64,000 nt of DNA, from positions 333,575-397,574 of the forward strand of contig NZ_RKLO01000001.1 of NCBI RefSeq assembly GCF_004011825.1. Reading direction: 5' to 3'. Source of the stretch: Rhodococcus xishaensis (GTDB lineage Bacteria > Actinomycetota > Actinomycetes > Mycobacteriales > Mycobacteriaceae). A program made the translations under genes and the position numbers. Numbering within the stretch: position 1 is the stretch's first letter; each line of letters begins with the position of its first letter. This document shows positions 21,065 to 31,296 of this stretch, piece after piece. A model generated the notes under the pieces. The model did not search any database and was not told where the DNA came from. It saw only the letters and a list, made by a program, of their open reading frames with translations.

Positions 21065-21095
21065 GGAAGGCCCCGCCCATGGGCGGGGCCTTTCC
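21065..21095 (+). terminator. Strong hairpin after ctaD
   Basis: AAGGCCCCGCCC and GGGCGGGGCCTT pair around a 2-base centre 25-30 bases after the ctaD stop. The stem is very GC-rich and lacks a clean T-run, as in many actinobacterial terminators. It separates ctaD from serB. Confidence 0.8.
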
Positions 21096-21112
21096 GTTGT
21101 CTGCGGGTGTGA

Positions 21113-23157
<2,045 letters not shown>

Positions 23158-23216
23158 GCGGGGGAGCGACGTGCAGGTCCGGTCCAGTCGGAGGCCTCCG
23201 GGGGCGGTACGCGAAG

Positions 23217-24071
23217 ATGATCACCGTGTCGAACACGAAGGTGGTGGCTGTGTCGGAACCAGACCCTGATTTCCTCATCGATTTCGAAGATGTTCTGATT
23301 CGCCGGGGCGGAGCGACCCTCGTCGGCCCGGTCTCCTGGAAGGTTGAACTCGACGAGAAGTGGGTGATACTCGGCCCCAACGGTGCGGGCAAGACAACCC
23401 TGATGCGCATCGCCGCCGCCGAGGTCCACCCGACATCCGGTGGTGCGCACCTTCTCGGCGAGCGCCTCGGGAGCGTCGACGTCACCGAGTTGCGCCCCCG
23501 CATCGGCCTGTCGTCGTCAGCCCTCGCGAATCGGGTCCCGGCCGACGAGGTCGTGAAGGATCTGGTTGTCTCCGCCGGGTATGCGGTCCTGGGCCGTTGG
23601 CAGGAACAGTACGAGAACATGGACACCGACCGCGCGATCGACATGCTCGAGAGTCTTGGCGCCGAACACCTCGCAGACCGCACCTACGGGACACTGTCGG
23701 AGGGTGAGCGCAAGCGTGTGCTCATTGCCCGCGCACTCATGACCGATCCGGAATTGTTGCTGCTCGACGAGCCCGCCGCCGGTCTCGACCTGGGCGGCCG
23801 TGAGGAGCTCGTCGCACGTCTGAGTGATCTCGCCGAAGACCCCGATTCGCCGGCGACCGTGCTGATCACGCATCACGTCGAGGAGATCCCGCCCAGCTTC
23901 ACGCACGCGCTGCTGCTGTCCGAGGGGCGCGTCGTCTCCCAGGGCCTGCTCGACGACGTCATCACCGCCGAGAATCTCAGCGCAGCGTTCAGCCAGTCGA
24001 TCAGCCTCGACCGCGTCGGCGGTCGGTTCTTCGCCCGGCGCACCCGCCGTCCGGGGCTGCACCGCGCGTGA
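23217..24071 (+). CDS. ABC transporter ATP-binding protein
   Basis: 284 residues: Walker A GPNGAGKTT (about 61-69), Q-loop region RPRIGLSSSAL, signature TLSEGERKRV, Walker B LLLLDEPAAGLD and H-loop ITHHVEEI. No permease is adjacent, and the sequence resembles the stand-alone ModF/YnjD-like ATPases. The M. tuberculosis counterpart in this order is Rv3041c. Several in-frame starts exist (ATG 23217, GTG 23226, GTG 23253); the first is given. The substrate or partner is unknown. Confidence 0.85.
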   Translation: MITVSNTKVVAVSEPDPDFLIDFEDVLIRRGGATLVGPVSWKVELDEKWVILGPNGAGKTTLMRIAAAEVHPTSGGAHLLGERLGSVDVTELRPRIGLSSSALANRVPADEVVKDLVVSAGYAVLGRWQEQYENMDTDRAIDMLESLGAEHLADRTYGTLSEGERKRVLIARALMTDPELLLLDEPAAGLDLGGREELVARLSDLAEDPDSPATVLITHHVEEIPPSFTHALLLSEGRVVSQGLLDDVITAENLSAAFSQSISLDRVGGRFFARRTRRPGLHRA

Positions 24072-24148
24072 GGACCGCTCGATCCGGCCTGACACGCCGG
24101 GGCACGTCCTCGATGGGGCTGGTGGTGAGGCCTGGTTCACACGGGGCG

Positions 24149-24154
24149 TAGGTT
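24149..24154 (+). promoter_or_regulatory. -10 box for leaderless NUDIX gene
   Basis: TAGGTT ends 6 bases before the ATG at 24161. Confidence 0.45.
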
Positions 24155-24160
24155 CCCGGT

Positions 24161-25027
24161 ATGGGAACCAGTCGAGACGCGGGCGCCTCTTCCCCCGGCG
24201 CCACACAGCAGCCCGTAATGTTCGACGAGACGCAGACCGCGTCCACCGCACCCACGCCGAAGGACGCGTCGACAGTCATTCTCGTGCGTGACGGGCAGTC
24301 GGGCGTCGAAGTGTTCCTGCTGAGGCGGGCCACGGAGATGGCGTTCGCAGGTGGCATGACGGTGTTCCCGGGCGGCGGCGTCGACCCCTCCGACGGTGTC
24401 GCCGACGTGCGCTGGGCGGGACCGCCCGTGTCCTGGTGGGCCGAGCGATTCGGTGTCGACGAACCCAGTGCCAAGGCCCTCGTGTGCGCGGCCGTCCGGG
24501 AGACGTTCGAGGAGTGCGGAGTACTGCTGGCCGGCCCGACCGAGGACAGTGTCGTCGAGAGCACCGCCGGGTTTTCGGAAGCACGGCGTCAACTCGAGGC
24601 GCGGGAGTTGTCGTTCGCGGACTTCCTTGCGCGCGAGAACCTTGTTATGCGAACCGATCTGCTGCGACCGTGGGCCAACTGGATCACCCCGGTCCAGGAG
24701 GGGCGTCGTTACGACACGCGTTTCTTCGTCGCGATCCTGCCGGAGGGGCAGGACGCCGACGGCGAGACATCGGAGGCGGCGGAGGTCGCATGGCGGACGC
24801 CGGCCGCGGCGGTGGACGACTGGCGCGAGCGCCGCAGCGTCCTGTTGCCGCCAACCTGGAGTCAGCTCGCGACGCTGGAGCAGTTCGACGACGTCGACGC
24901 GATTCTCGCTGCCGAGCCGGAGATCTCACCCATCCTGCCGGAGTTACGCTTCGTCGACGGCAAGCCGTGGGTGTTGTTCCCGGGTGACGCGGGCTACTAC
25001 GGCACCGGGGCGCTGCCCTGGGGGTGA
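24161..25027 (+). CDS. NUDIX hydrolase
   Basis: 288 residues. NUDIX enzymes cleave nucleoside diphosphates linked to another group; larger ones of this type often act on CoA esters or NADH. The fold opens with STVILVRDGQSGVEVFLLRRATEMAFAGGMTVFPGGGVDPSDG and continues to VCAAVRETFEECGVLL, i.e. the GG...REtxEExG Nudix box, here stretched by an insertion of about 35 residues as in the NUDT19-like group. The first 30 residues are low complexity. Leaderless start predicted. The stop is 20 bases before the enoyl-CoA hydratase gene, so a link to acyl-CoA metabolism is plausible. Confidence 0.88.
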   Translation: MGTSRDAGASSPGATQQPVMFDETQTASTAPTPKDASTVILVRDGQSGVEVFLLRRATEMAFAGGMTVFPGGGVDPSDGVADVRWAGPPVSWWAERFGVDEPSAKALVCAAVRETFEECGVLLAGPTEDSVVESTAGFSEARRQLEARELSFADFLARENLVMRTDLLRPWANWITPVQEGRRYDTRFFVAILPEGQDADGETSEAAEVAWRTPAAAVDDWRERRSVLLPPTWSQLATLEQFDDVDAILAAEPEISPILPELRFVDGKPWVLFPGDAGYYGTGALPWG

Positions 25028-25034
25028 CGCCCAG

Positions 25035-25040
25035 TAGCCT
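25035..25040 (+). promoter_or_regulatory. -10 box for leaderless echA gene
   Basis: TAGCCT lies 7 bases before the ATG at 25048 and supports that start over the upstream GTG at 25024. Confidence 0.5.
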
Positions 25041-25047
25041 GGGCCGC

Positions 25048-25827
25048 ATGGCTGAGTTTGTGACCCTCGAGGTTTCCGAAGGCATCGGCACGATTCGTCT
25101 CGCGCGCCCCCCGATGAACGCCCTGAACCGTCAGGTGCAGGAGGAGATTCGGGCTGCGGCACGGCACGCGAGCGTCGATCCGGAAGTCAAGGCTGTCATC
25201 GTGTACGGCGGGGAGAAGGTGTTCGCTGCGGGCGCCGACGTCAAGGAGATGGCAGAGCTGGACTTCGGTCAGATGAGCGACATCATCGCCGAACTGCAGT
25301 CGGCCCTGGGGTCGATCGCCGACATCCCGAAGCCGACGGTCGCCGCGATCACCGGCTACGCGCTCGGCGGGGGCCTCGAGGTCGCGCTCGGCGCGGATTA
25401 CCGCGTCGCCGGCGACAACGCCAAGCTCGGCGTCCCGGAAATCCTCCTCGGCATCATTCCCGGCGGGGGCGGAACGCAGCGCCTGGCCCGCCTGGTCGGC
25501 CCGGCGAAGGCCAAGGACATGGTCTTCACGGGACGCTTCGTCGGCGCCGAGGAGGCCCTGCAGATCGGTCTGATCGACGAGATGGTCGCGCCCGACGAGG
25601 TCTACAACGCCGCCCGTAAGTGGGCATCTCAGTTCACCGGCGCCGCCGGTCGCGCGCTGGCCGCCGCAAAGGCCGCGATCGACCAGGGCCTCGATGCCGA
25701 CCTCGCGACGGGCCTGAAGATCGAACAGCACCTGTTCGCGTCACTGTTCGCGACCGCTGACCGCACCATCGGTATGGAGTCGTTCATCGAGAACGGTCCG
25801 GGCAAGGCGAAGTTCACCGGCAAGTAG
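25048..25827 (+). CDS. Enoyl-CoA hydratase/isomerase family protein (EchA17-like)
   Basis: 259 residues of the crotonase fold. Members hydrate or isomerise enoyl-CoA in beta-oxidation. The oxyanion-hole segments are KVFAAGADVKEM (about 58-69) and ITGYALGGGLEVALGADYRVA (about 103-123). Both catalytic-type glutamates of classical hydratases are present (GGGLEVAL and GVPEILLGIIPGGGGTQRL), so hydratase activity is likely. In M. tuberculosis the gene at this place is echA17 (Rv3039c). Confidence 0.9.
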   Translation: MAEFVTLEVSEGIGTIRLARPPMNALNRQVQEEIRAAARHASVDPEVKAVIVYGGEKVFAAGADVKEMAELDFGQMSDIIAELQSALGSIADIPKPTVAAITGYALGGGLEVALGADYRVAGDNAKLGVPEILLGIIPGGGGTQRLARLVGPAKAKDMVFTGRFVGAEEALQIGLIDEMVAPDEVYNAARKWASQFTGAAGRALAAAKAAIDQGLDADLATGLKIEQHLFASLFATADRTIGMESFIENGPGKAKFTGK

Positions 25828-25844
25828 CCGCACCGAGAAGGCCA

Positions 25845-25874
25845 AAAGGTAGAACTTGTTCATCCGTTACCTTT
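25845..25874. promoter_or_regulatory. Inverted repeat before the methyltransferase gene
   Basis: AAAGGTA (25845-25851) and TACCTTT (25868-25874) are perfect complements 16 bases apart, just upstream of the TAGGAT -10 box. It may be an operator or a weak terminator for the hydratase gene. Confidence 0.35.
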
Positions 25875-25877
25875 CGC

Positions 25878-25883
25878 TAGGAT
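25878..25883 (+). promoter_or_regulatory. -10 box for leaderless methyltransferase gene
   Basis: TAGGAT lies 7 bases before the ATG at 25891. Confidence 0.5.
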
Positions 25884-25890
25884 TCCCCGC

Positions 25891-26865
25891 ATGAGTGCAA
25901 GCCCGACAGATCCCACTCCCAACCCGCACGCCACCGCCGAAGAGGTCGAGGCTGCGATGCAGGACACGAAGCTCGCTCAGGTCCTCTACCACGACTGGGA
26001 GGCCGAGACCTACGACGAGAAGTGGTCGATCTCGTACGACGAGCGCTGCATCGACTACGCGCGCGGTCGGTTCGACGGCGTGGCCGGCGATCAGCCGCTG
26101 CCGTACGAGCGGGCACTGGAACTGGGCTGCGGTACGGGCTTCTTCCTGCTCAACCTGATGCAGGGCGGCGTCGCGAAGACGGGGTCGGTCACAGACCTGT
26201 CGCCGGGCATGGTCAAGGTCGCCCTGCGCAACGCCGAGAACTTGGGGCTTCCGGTCGACGGCCGGGTCGCCGATGCCGAGACGATTCCCTACGACGACGA
26301 CACCTTCGATCTCGTCGTCGGGCATGCGGTGCTGCACCACATCCCGGACGTCGAGCAGTCGCTGCGGGAGGTGCTGCGGGTCCTCAAGCCCGGCGGCCGC
26401 TTCGTGTTCGCCGGTGAGCCGACGACGGTCGGCAACTTCTACGCCCGCTGGCTCGGCCGCGCCACCTGGGCGGCGACGACGAACATCACCAAGCTGCCGT
26501 TCCTGTCGGATTGGCGTCGACCCCAGGCCGAGTTGGACGAGTCCTCCCGCGCCGCCGCGCTCGAGGCCGTTGTCGACCTGCACACGTTCGATCCCACTGA
26601 TCTCGAGAACATCGCCAAGTCCGCCGGTGCGGTCGAGGTGAAGGCGAAGACCGAGGAGTTCGCCGCGGCCCTGCTGGGCTGGCCGGTACGCACGTTCGAG
26701 GCGGCCGTCCCGCCGGAGAAGCTCGGCTGGGGCTGGGCCAGGTTTGCGTTCGGTAGCTGGAAGTCGCTCAGTTGGATCGACGAGAAGGTGCTGCACCGCG
26801 TTGTGCCCCGCGGATTCTTCTACAACGTCATGGTCACCGGCGTGAAGCCCGGCGCCACCGACTGA
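25891..26865 (+). CDS. Class I SAM-dependent methyltransferase
   Basis: 324 residues. SAM motif I is ALELGCGTGFFLLNL (about 74-88); SVTDLSPGMVKVA is motif II, IPYDDDTFDLVVGHAVLHHIPD holds motif III-IV, and LKPGGRFVFAGEPT follows. The C-terminal 140 residues have an unusual helical, Trp-rich region (WLGRATWAATTNITKLPFLSDWRRP; GWGWARFAFGSWKSLSWID). The order matches M. tuberculosis Rv3038c. Substrate unknown; the nearby polysaccharide cluster is a possible but unproven link. Confidence 0.87.
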   Translation: MSASPTDPTPNPHATAEEVEAAMQDTKLAQVLYHDWEAETYDEKWSISYDERCIDYARGRFDGVAGDQPLPYERALELGCGTGFFLLNLMQGGVAKTGSVTDLSPGMVKVALRNAENLGLPVDGRVADAETIPYDDDTFDLVVGHAVLHHIPDVEQSLREVLRVLKPGGRFVFAGEPTTVGNFYARWLGRATWAATTNITKLPFLSDWRRPQAELDESSRAAALEAVVDLHTFDPTDLENIAKSAGAVEVKAKTEEFAAALLGWPVRTFEAAVPPEKLGWGWARFAFGSWKSLSWIDEKVLHRVVPRGFFYNVMVTGVKPGATD

Positions 26866-26882
26866 ACGACCCGCACGACGTA

Positions 26883-28040
26883 TTGGGCTACCCCTTCACG
26901 ATCGACGACGTCGACTACCTGCGCAGCGACGAGGGCGCCGCGGCGCTGGCGATGGTCGCAGGTTCGGAATTGTCCACGCGCACGCGTCTGGCCGATATCG
27001 GCCGGGCGCGTGCGCGCTTTGGAGAGCGGGCGGGCCCGCTGATCGAGACGGTCTTGCTGCGGCGCAAGGCGCAGGCCAAGCTCGTCGACGCCGACTCGTG
27101 GCTGTTCACCGGCGACGCACTGCAGCAGGCGACGCCGCGCGTGGTCGCTCGGCACCGTGGGACCCGGTTGACGGGTCGACGTGTCCACGACGTCACCTGC
27201 TCGATCGGTACAGAGCTGTCGGCCCTGATCGAGCTGACGGATGTCGCGATCGGCAGCGACCTGGACCCGGTGCGGCTGGCGATGGCCGCGCACAACGTGC
27301 CCGGGGCGACCCTTCTGCGCGCGGACGCGCTGCACCCGTGCACACGGGACACCGTCGTGGTGGCGGACCCCGCGCGTCGGTCAGACGGCAAACGCAGGTT
27401 CGATCCGGCCGCATCGATGCCGCCGTTGCCGGATCTGCTGGATGTCTACGCGGGCCGCGATCTGGCGGTCAAGTGCGCCCCAGGCCTCGATTTCGATCGG
27501 CTGGGCTGGGATGGCGAAGTGGAGATCGTCTCGCTCGACGGCGGTGTGCGTGAGGCGTGTCTGTGGTCGCCGGGACTGTCGGATCCGGGTGTTCGACGCC
27601 GGGCGAGCGTGCTGCGCTCGGACGGGACGGCGTGGCAGATCACGGACACCGAACCGGACGACATCCCCGAGCGCGAACCGGGGGAGTGGATCATCGAGCC
27701 GGATGGCGCCGTCGTCCGTGCGGGACTGGTGCGCCACTACGCGGCCCGGCACGGGCTCTGGCAGCTGGATCCGCGGATCGCCTACCTCACCGGTGACCGC
27801 GTGCCCGAAGGGGTGCGCGGGTTCCGGGTGCTGACCCGGCTCGGGTATACGGAGAAGGCCCTGCGGCGGGAGTTGGCCGCCCGCGACTGCGGTTCGGCCG
27901 AGATCCTGGTCCGGGGGCTCGACATCGATCCGGCGGTGCTACGCCCGCGCCTCAAGCTGCGCGGCACCACGCCGCTGTCGGTGGTGCTCACCCGGATCGG
28001 GCATGCTCCCGTCGCGTTCGTGTGCGCCGCACGAAACTAG
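26883..28040 (+). CDS. THUMP-like-domain methyltransferase (Rv3037c-like)
   Basis: 385 residues from a TTG at 26883. The middle part has a SAM-fold segment VHDVTCSIGTELSALIELTDVAIGSDLDPVRLAMAAHN and a VVVADPARRSDGKRRFDPA motif (DPAR in place of a DPP-type site). The C-terminus (about 310-385; VLTRLGYTEKALRRELAARDCGSAEILVRGLDIDPAVLRPRLKLRG) matches THUMP-like RNA-binding domains. Together these suggest an RNA or polysaccharide methyltransferase; the target is unknown. The start is uncertain: CTG at 26862 overlaps the preceding stop, and no Shine-Dalgarno is seen. Probably in one operon with the preceding gene. Confidence 0.75.
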   Translation: MGYPFTIDDVDYLRSDEGAAALAMVAGSELSTRTRLADIGRARARFGERAGPLIETVLLRRKAQAKLVDADSWLFTGDALQQATPRVVARHRGTRLTGRRVHDVTCSIGTELSALIELTDVAIGSDLDPVRLAMAAHNVPGATLLRADALHPCTRDTVVVADPARRSDGKRRFDPAASMPPLPDLLDVYAGRDLAVKCAPGLDFDRLGWDGEVEIVSLDGGVREACLWSPGLSDPGVRRRASVLRSDGTAWQITDTEPDDIPEREPGEWIIEPDGAVVRAGLVRHYAARHGLWQLDPRIAYLTGDRVPEGVRGFRVLTRLGYTEKALRRELAARDCGSAEILVRGLDIDPAVLRPRLKLRGTTPLSVVLTRIGHAPVAFVCAARN

Positions 28041-28075
28041 GCCGCGCGGAACTGAGGCCGCCCCGAACTGAGTAG

Positions 28076-29383
28076 TCACTTCAGGACGAACAACTCGCCG
28101 ATCAGAGTCGGGGTGAGTACCTCGCCGTCTGGTCCGATCGAGGTGCCGGCCGTGAACCCGGTGGCGCCGGGAAGCGCGTCCTCGTCGACGGTCTCGCCGG
28201 TTTCGGTGTCGAAGGTGAGCAATGCGACGCCGTCTTCGCCGTCACGTACCGTCGTGTAGCCCGTCGAGCCGGCAGCCTGGGCCGCGGCACCCACCTGAGT
28301 GAGATCGCCTCGCTCCCAGATTGATTCGGCCCGGTCCCCGCGATCCCGCAGCGCCAGCAGGAGGCCGTCTTCTCCGCCGGCCGGGATGATCAGCCCGTCG
28401 GCCGATACGGATGGGCTACCGAGCGGCCTGTACCCCAGGTCGTAGCTCCACTTGGCCTCCCCGGTGGCGGCGTCGACTGCCCACAGTTGGCTGGCGTTGT
28501 CGTTGGTGTACACGGTTCTCCCGTCCGCCGACAGGACTGGCGCGGACGCGGCCCCGTCCTCGAGGATCGTCGTGGACCAGTCGGTGTCGATCCGGGCATC
28601 GTCCCCACCCGTGTACGACATCGCGACCAGGTCGGCCTGCGTCGCCCCGGGTCGCCAGAACGTGAGCACGAACTGGCCGCTGTCCAGATCGATCGCGGGG
28701 GAGTTCGCTACCGGGCACGCGGCCGTACCGTCGAAGCACGCGTCCAGGCCGAGCCCGTTCGGGATGGGCGCGACGTTGATCCCCTGCGTGTGCGACGCCG
28801 GCGGGATCAGGTCGTACGACGGGACCACCTTGAAGCCGGTCTGGGGGTCGAGCACGTTGATCTGGCCGAGTTGCGTGACGAAGAGAAGATTGCCGTCACC
28901 GGTGAACTGGGCGGACAGTGGGGTGCCGGTCACCGGTGTGCGCCAGCGCAACTGACCGTGCTCGTTGAACGAGCTCATTGCGCCTTCCTCGCCGACGTAC
29001 ACGTTGGCCACTGCGTCCACGACCGGCGCACCTGTCGCGGCGCCCGGGCCGATCGCGTTGCAAAAACGCTTGCGGCCGGAGTCCATCTGGAAGGACAGAA
29101 GATTGCAGCCCTGCTCGGTCTGCGAAGTCAGGAAGATCTGGCCGTTCTCCGCGACCGTCGCGCGGGTGGGCGTCGGGCCGCCGATCGGTCGCGACCACGC
29201 GAATTCCAGCGAACGCGACCCCGTCAAGGGGCTCGTGTCGCTGTTGCGGGCGTCAGCGTGCATCCCTGGCCAGCCGGCCGCCCCGAAGACGTTCTCTGTG
29301 CCGGAATCCCCGCCGCATCCTGCCAGTAGGAGGGCCGAGATCGTCGCCAGCGCCGCCGCCGACGACCTGAGGGCACGCCGCAT
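28076..29383 (-). CDS. Secreted PQQ-type beta-propeller lipoprotein (Rv3035-like)
   Basis: 435 residues. A lipoprotein signal RRALRSSAAALATISALLLAGC is followed by repeated propeller blades typical of PQQ/WD-like domains, e.g. GNLLFVTQLGQINVLDPQTG, GRTVYTNDNASQLWAVDAATGEAKWSYDL and DGVALLTFDTETGE. Cysteine pairs (EQGCNLL...KRFCNAI; DACFDGTAACPV) may form disulfides. Likely a surface-anchored scaffold or sensor; no enzyme activity can be claimed. AGGAG lies 6 bases before the ATG. Convergent with the THUMP-like gene. Confidence 0.82.
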   Translation of the reverse strand: MRRALRSSAAALATISALLLAGCGGDSGTENVFGAAGWPGMHADARNSDTSPLTGSRSLEFAWSRPIGGPTPTRATVAENGQIFLTSQTEQGCNLLSFQMDSGRKRFCNAIGPGAATGAPVVDAVANVYVGEEGAMSSFNEHGQLRWRTPVTGTPLSAQFTGDGNLLFVTQLGQINVLDPQTGFKVVPSYDLIPPASHTQGINVAPIPNGLGLDACFDGTAACPVANSPAIDLDSGQFVLTFWRPGATQADLVAMSYTGGDDARIDTDWSTTILEDGAASAPVLSADGRTVYTNDNASQLWAVDAATGEAKWSYDLGYRPLGSPSVSADGLIIPAGGEDGLLLALRDRGDRAESIWERGDLTQVGAAAQAAGSTGYTTVRDGEDGVALLTFDTETGETVDEDALPGATGFTAGTSIGPDGEVLTPTLIGELFVLK

Positions 29384-29544
29384 TAGATCTCCTCGAATCG
29401 GAATTTGCTCGGACCAGAGACTATCCCGGCCGGGATTCGGCGTCGTCGAACCTCCCCGGCGTATTTCGTGGGACCCTCGACGAAGACCTATCGGCGACGG
29501 TCGACGTGGCGTTGAACCGCTTGCTTCGGCGGAGGAGAGACATC

Positions 29545-30675
29545 ATGAGAATCGGGGTGCCGAAGGAGATCAAGAACGGCGAGCTGCGGGTCGCCTTGAC
29601 GCCGCTCGCTGTCAACGAGCTCCGGGCGCAGGGGCACGAGCTGCTTATCGAGCGTGGGGCGGGCGACGGGTCGTCGCTGCCCGACGAGGAGTTCGTCGCG
29701 GCCGGCGCCCGCATCATGGATCGGGCGGACCAGGTGTGGGCCGAGGCGGACCTGATCGTGAAGGTCAAGGAGCCGCTGGAACCTGAGTACGCGCTGATGC
29801 GGCGCGGGCAGATTCTCTTCACGTACCTCCATCTTGCAGCGTCGCTCGAGTGCACCCAGGCGCTGCTGTCGAGTGGTGTCACCGCCATCGCGTACGAGAC
29901 GGTTGAGCTGGCTGACAGATCACTGCCTTTGCTCGCGCCGATGAGCGAGGTAGCCGGCAGGCTTGCAACTCAGGTGGGGGCACACGCACTGCAAGCGAGC
30001 GCGTCGGGCGAGCGTCGGGGGCGCGGAATCCTGCTCGGCGGCGTGCCGGGCGTTGCGGCGGCCCGCGTGGTCGTCATCGGCGCCGGCAACGCCGGAATAC
30101 ACGCGACGGCGGTCGCGGTGGGCATGGGCGCGCGGGTGACCGTGCTCGATCGTGACGTCGCGAAGCTGCGGTGGTTGGACACACAGTTCGGTTCGCGCAT
30201 CTCGACGGCCGTGTCCACCCGGACCGAACTCGAGCGGACACTCCTTGATGCGGACCTGGTGATCGGTGCGGTCCTGGTTCCCGGTGCTCGTGCACCGCAT
30301 CTGGTCTCGTCCGAGTTGGTCTCCCGCATGTTGCCGGGGAGCGTGCTGGTCGACATCGCGATCGACCAGGGCGGGTGCTTCGAGGACTCGCGCCCCACCA
30401 CTCACGACCAACCCACATATATGGTTCACAATTCCGTTATTTATGCCGTGCCCAATATGCCAAGCATTGTTCCGCATACGTCGACGCGCGCCCTCGTAAA
30501 TGTCACGCTTCCGTTCGTATCCGCGGTTGCGGGAAAGGGATGGCGTGCTGCGATGCGCGACGACCCTTCTCTCGCGAAGGGACTAAACACCTGGTCCGGG
30601 CAGGTGACGCACACCCCAGTCGCGCTCGCGCACTCTCTCTCTTACGTAACGGTGGACAACGCCCTCCGCGGCTGA
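29545..30675 (+). CDS. ald: Alanine dehydrogenase
   Basis: 376 residues. Interconverts alanine with pyruvate and ammonia using NAD. MRIGVPKEIKNGELRVALTP is the classic start; VKVKEPLEPEY and TYLHLAAS carry the catalytic Lys and His; VVIGAGNAGIHATAVAVGMGARVTVLD is the NAD fold; DIAIDQGGCFEDSRPTTHDQPTY is the conserved active-site loop. GGAGGAGA precedes the ATG at 29545. From about base 30413 to 30540 the codons become strikingly AT-rich (ATT, TAT, AAT, GTT, CAT) although the protein stays conserved, unlike the rest of the gene. Confidence 0.95.
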   Translation: MRIGVPKEIKNGELRVALTPLAVNELRAQGHELLIERGAGDGSSLPDEEFVAAGARIMDRADQVWAEADLIVKVKEPLEPEYALMRRGQILFTYLHLAASLECTQALLSSGVTAIAYETVELADRSLPLLAPMSEVAGRLATQVGAHALQASASGERRGRGILLGGVPGVAAARVVVIGAGNAGIHATAVAVGMGARVTVLDRDVAKLRWLDTQFGSRISTAVSTRTELERTLLDADLVIGAVLVPGARAPHLVSSELVSRMLPGSVLVDIAIDQGGCFEDSRPTTHDQPTYMVHNSVIYAVPNMPSIVPHTSTRALVNVTLPFVSAVAGKGWRAAMRDDPSLAKGLNTWSGQVTHTPVALAHSLSYVTVDNALRG

Positions 30676-30787
30676 TTCGACTGATTCGCGTGAACGTCAT
30701 CGATGGAATTCCCGAGTTTCATGATCGTTGCAGATCATTTATGAATTCCACTCCGATACTCCGCCGAAAATTGTGTCTAATGGTTTC

Positions 30788-31240
30788 ATGCAGCCGGGAA
30801 CGCGAACAGAATCCGAAGTGCAAGCGGGGGAAACTGTTGCGCACGGGACGGCTGATGCGTCGTCGGCGCCCAGAACCGAGGAGGACGCGTCGGACGCAGA
30901 CGTCGACGAGGCAGACGTCGACGAGGCAGACGTCGACGAGGAGGACCACCTCCTCGCGTCCCCGCTGGCCGGCCGGATCGTCACCGCGGCGCTCGTCACC
31001 GGAACGGCGGCGATGGTGGGCATCGTCATGGTGTCGTTCATCGAGATGGTCGTCACTGGCGCCCTCGGCGCAGCGACCGCGTATCTGGTTGCGCACGACG
31101 ACGGCTTGGCGCGCCGGACGCGGCACCGCCGCTCCCGCCTGCTCCACGCCCCTGTCCCGCCTAGGTGGAGGTCGGCGCGCCAGTCTTGGCGCGCGGGGGA
31201 CTGGCGCGAGGACGACGTCGCCGGACGTCATGCCGCCTAG
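30788..31240 (+). CDS. Small membrane protein with acidic DVDEA repeats
   Basis: 150 residues, not recognised. The N-terminal third is acidic and hydrophilic and contains three tandem copies of D-V-D-E-A (nucleotides about 30899-30943, a 15-bp unit). Two hydrophobic segments follow (GRIVTAALVTGTAAMVGIVMVSFIEMVVTGALGAATAYLVA), then an Arg/Trp-rich basic tail (RRTRHRRSRLLHAPVPPRWRSARQSW). This predicts an inner-membrane hairpin with charged ends. The start is uncertain (an in-frame TTG at 30728 exists), and the upstream 110 bases are AT-rich. Confidence 0.55.
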   Translation: MQPGTRTESEVQAGETVAHGTADASSAPRTEEDASDADVDEADVDEADVDEEDHLLASPLAGRIVTAALVTGTAAMVGIVMVSFIEMVVTGALGAATAYLVAHDDGLARRTRHRRSRLLHAPVPPRWRSARQSWRAGDWREDDVAGRHAA

Positions 31241-31282
31241 CCGCCACCGAGGGCGCGTGATGAGACGCACAACGGTGGTCCG

Positions 31283-31288
31283 TAGGCT
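31283..31288 (+). promoter_or_regulatory. -10 box for leaderless acyltransferase gene
   Basis: TAGGCT lies 8 bases before the ATG at 31297. Confidence 0.45.
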
Positions 31289-31296
31289 TATATCTC

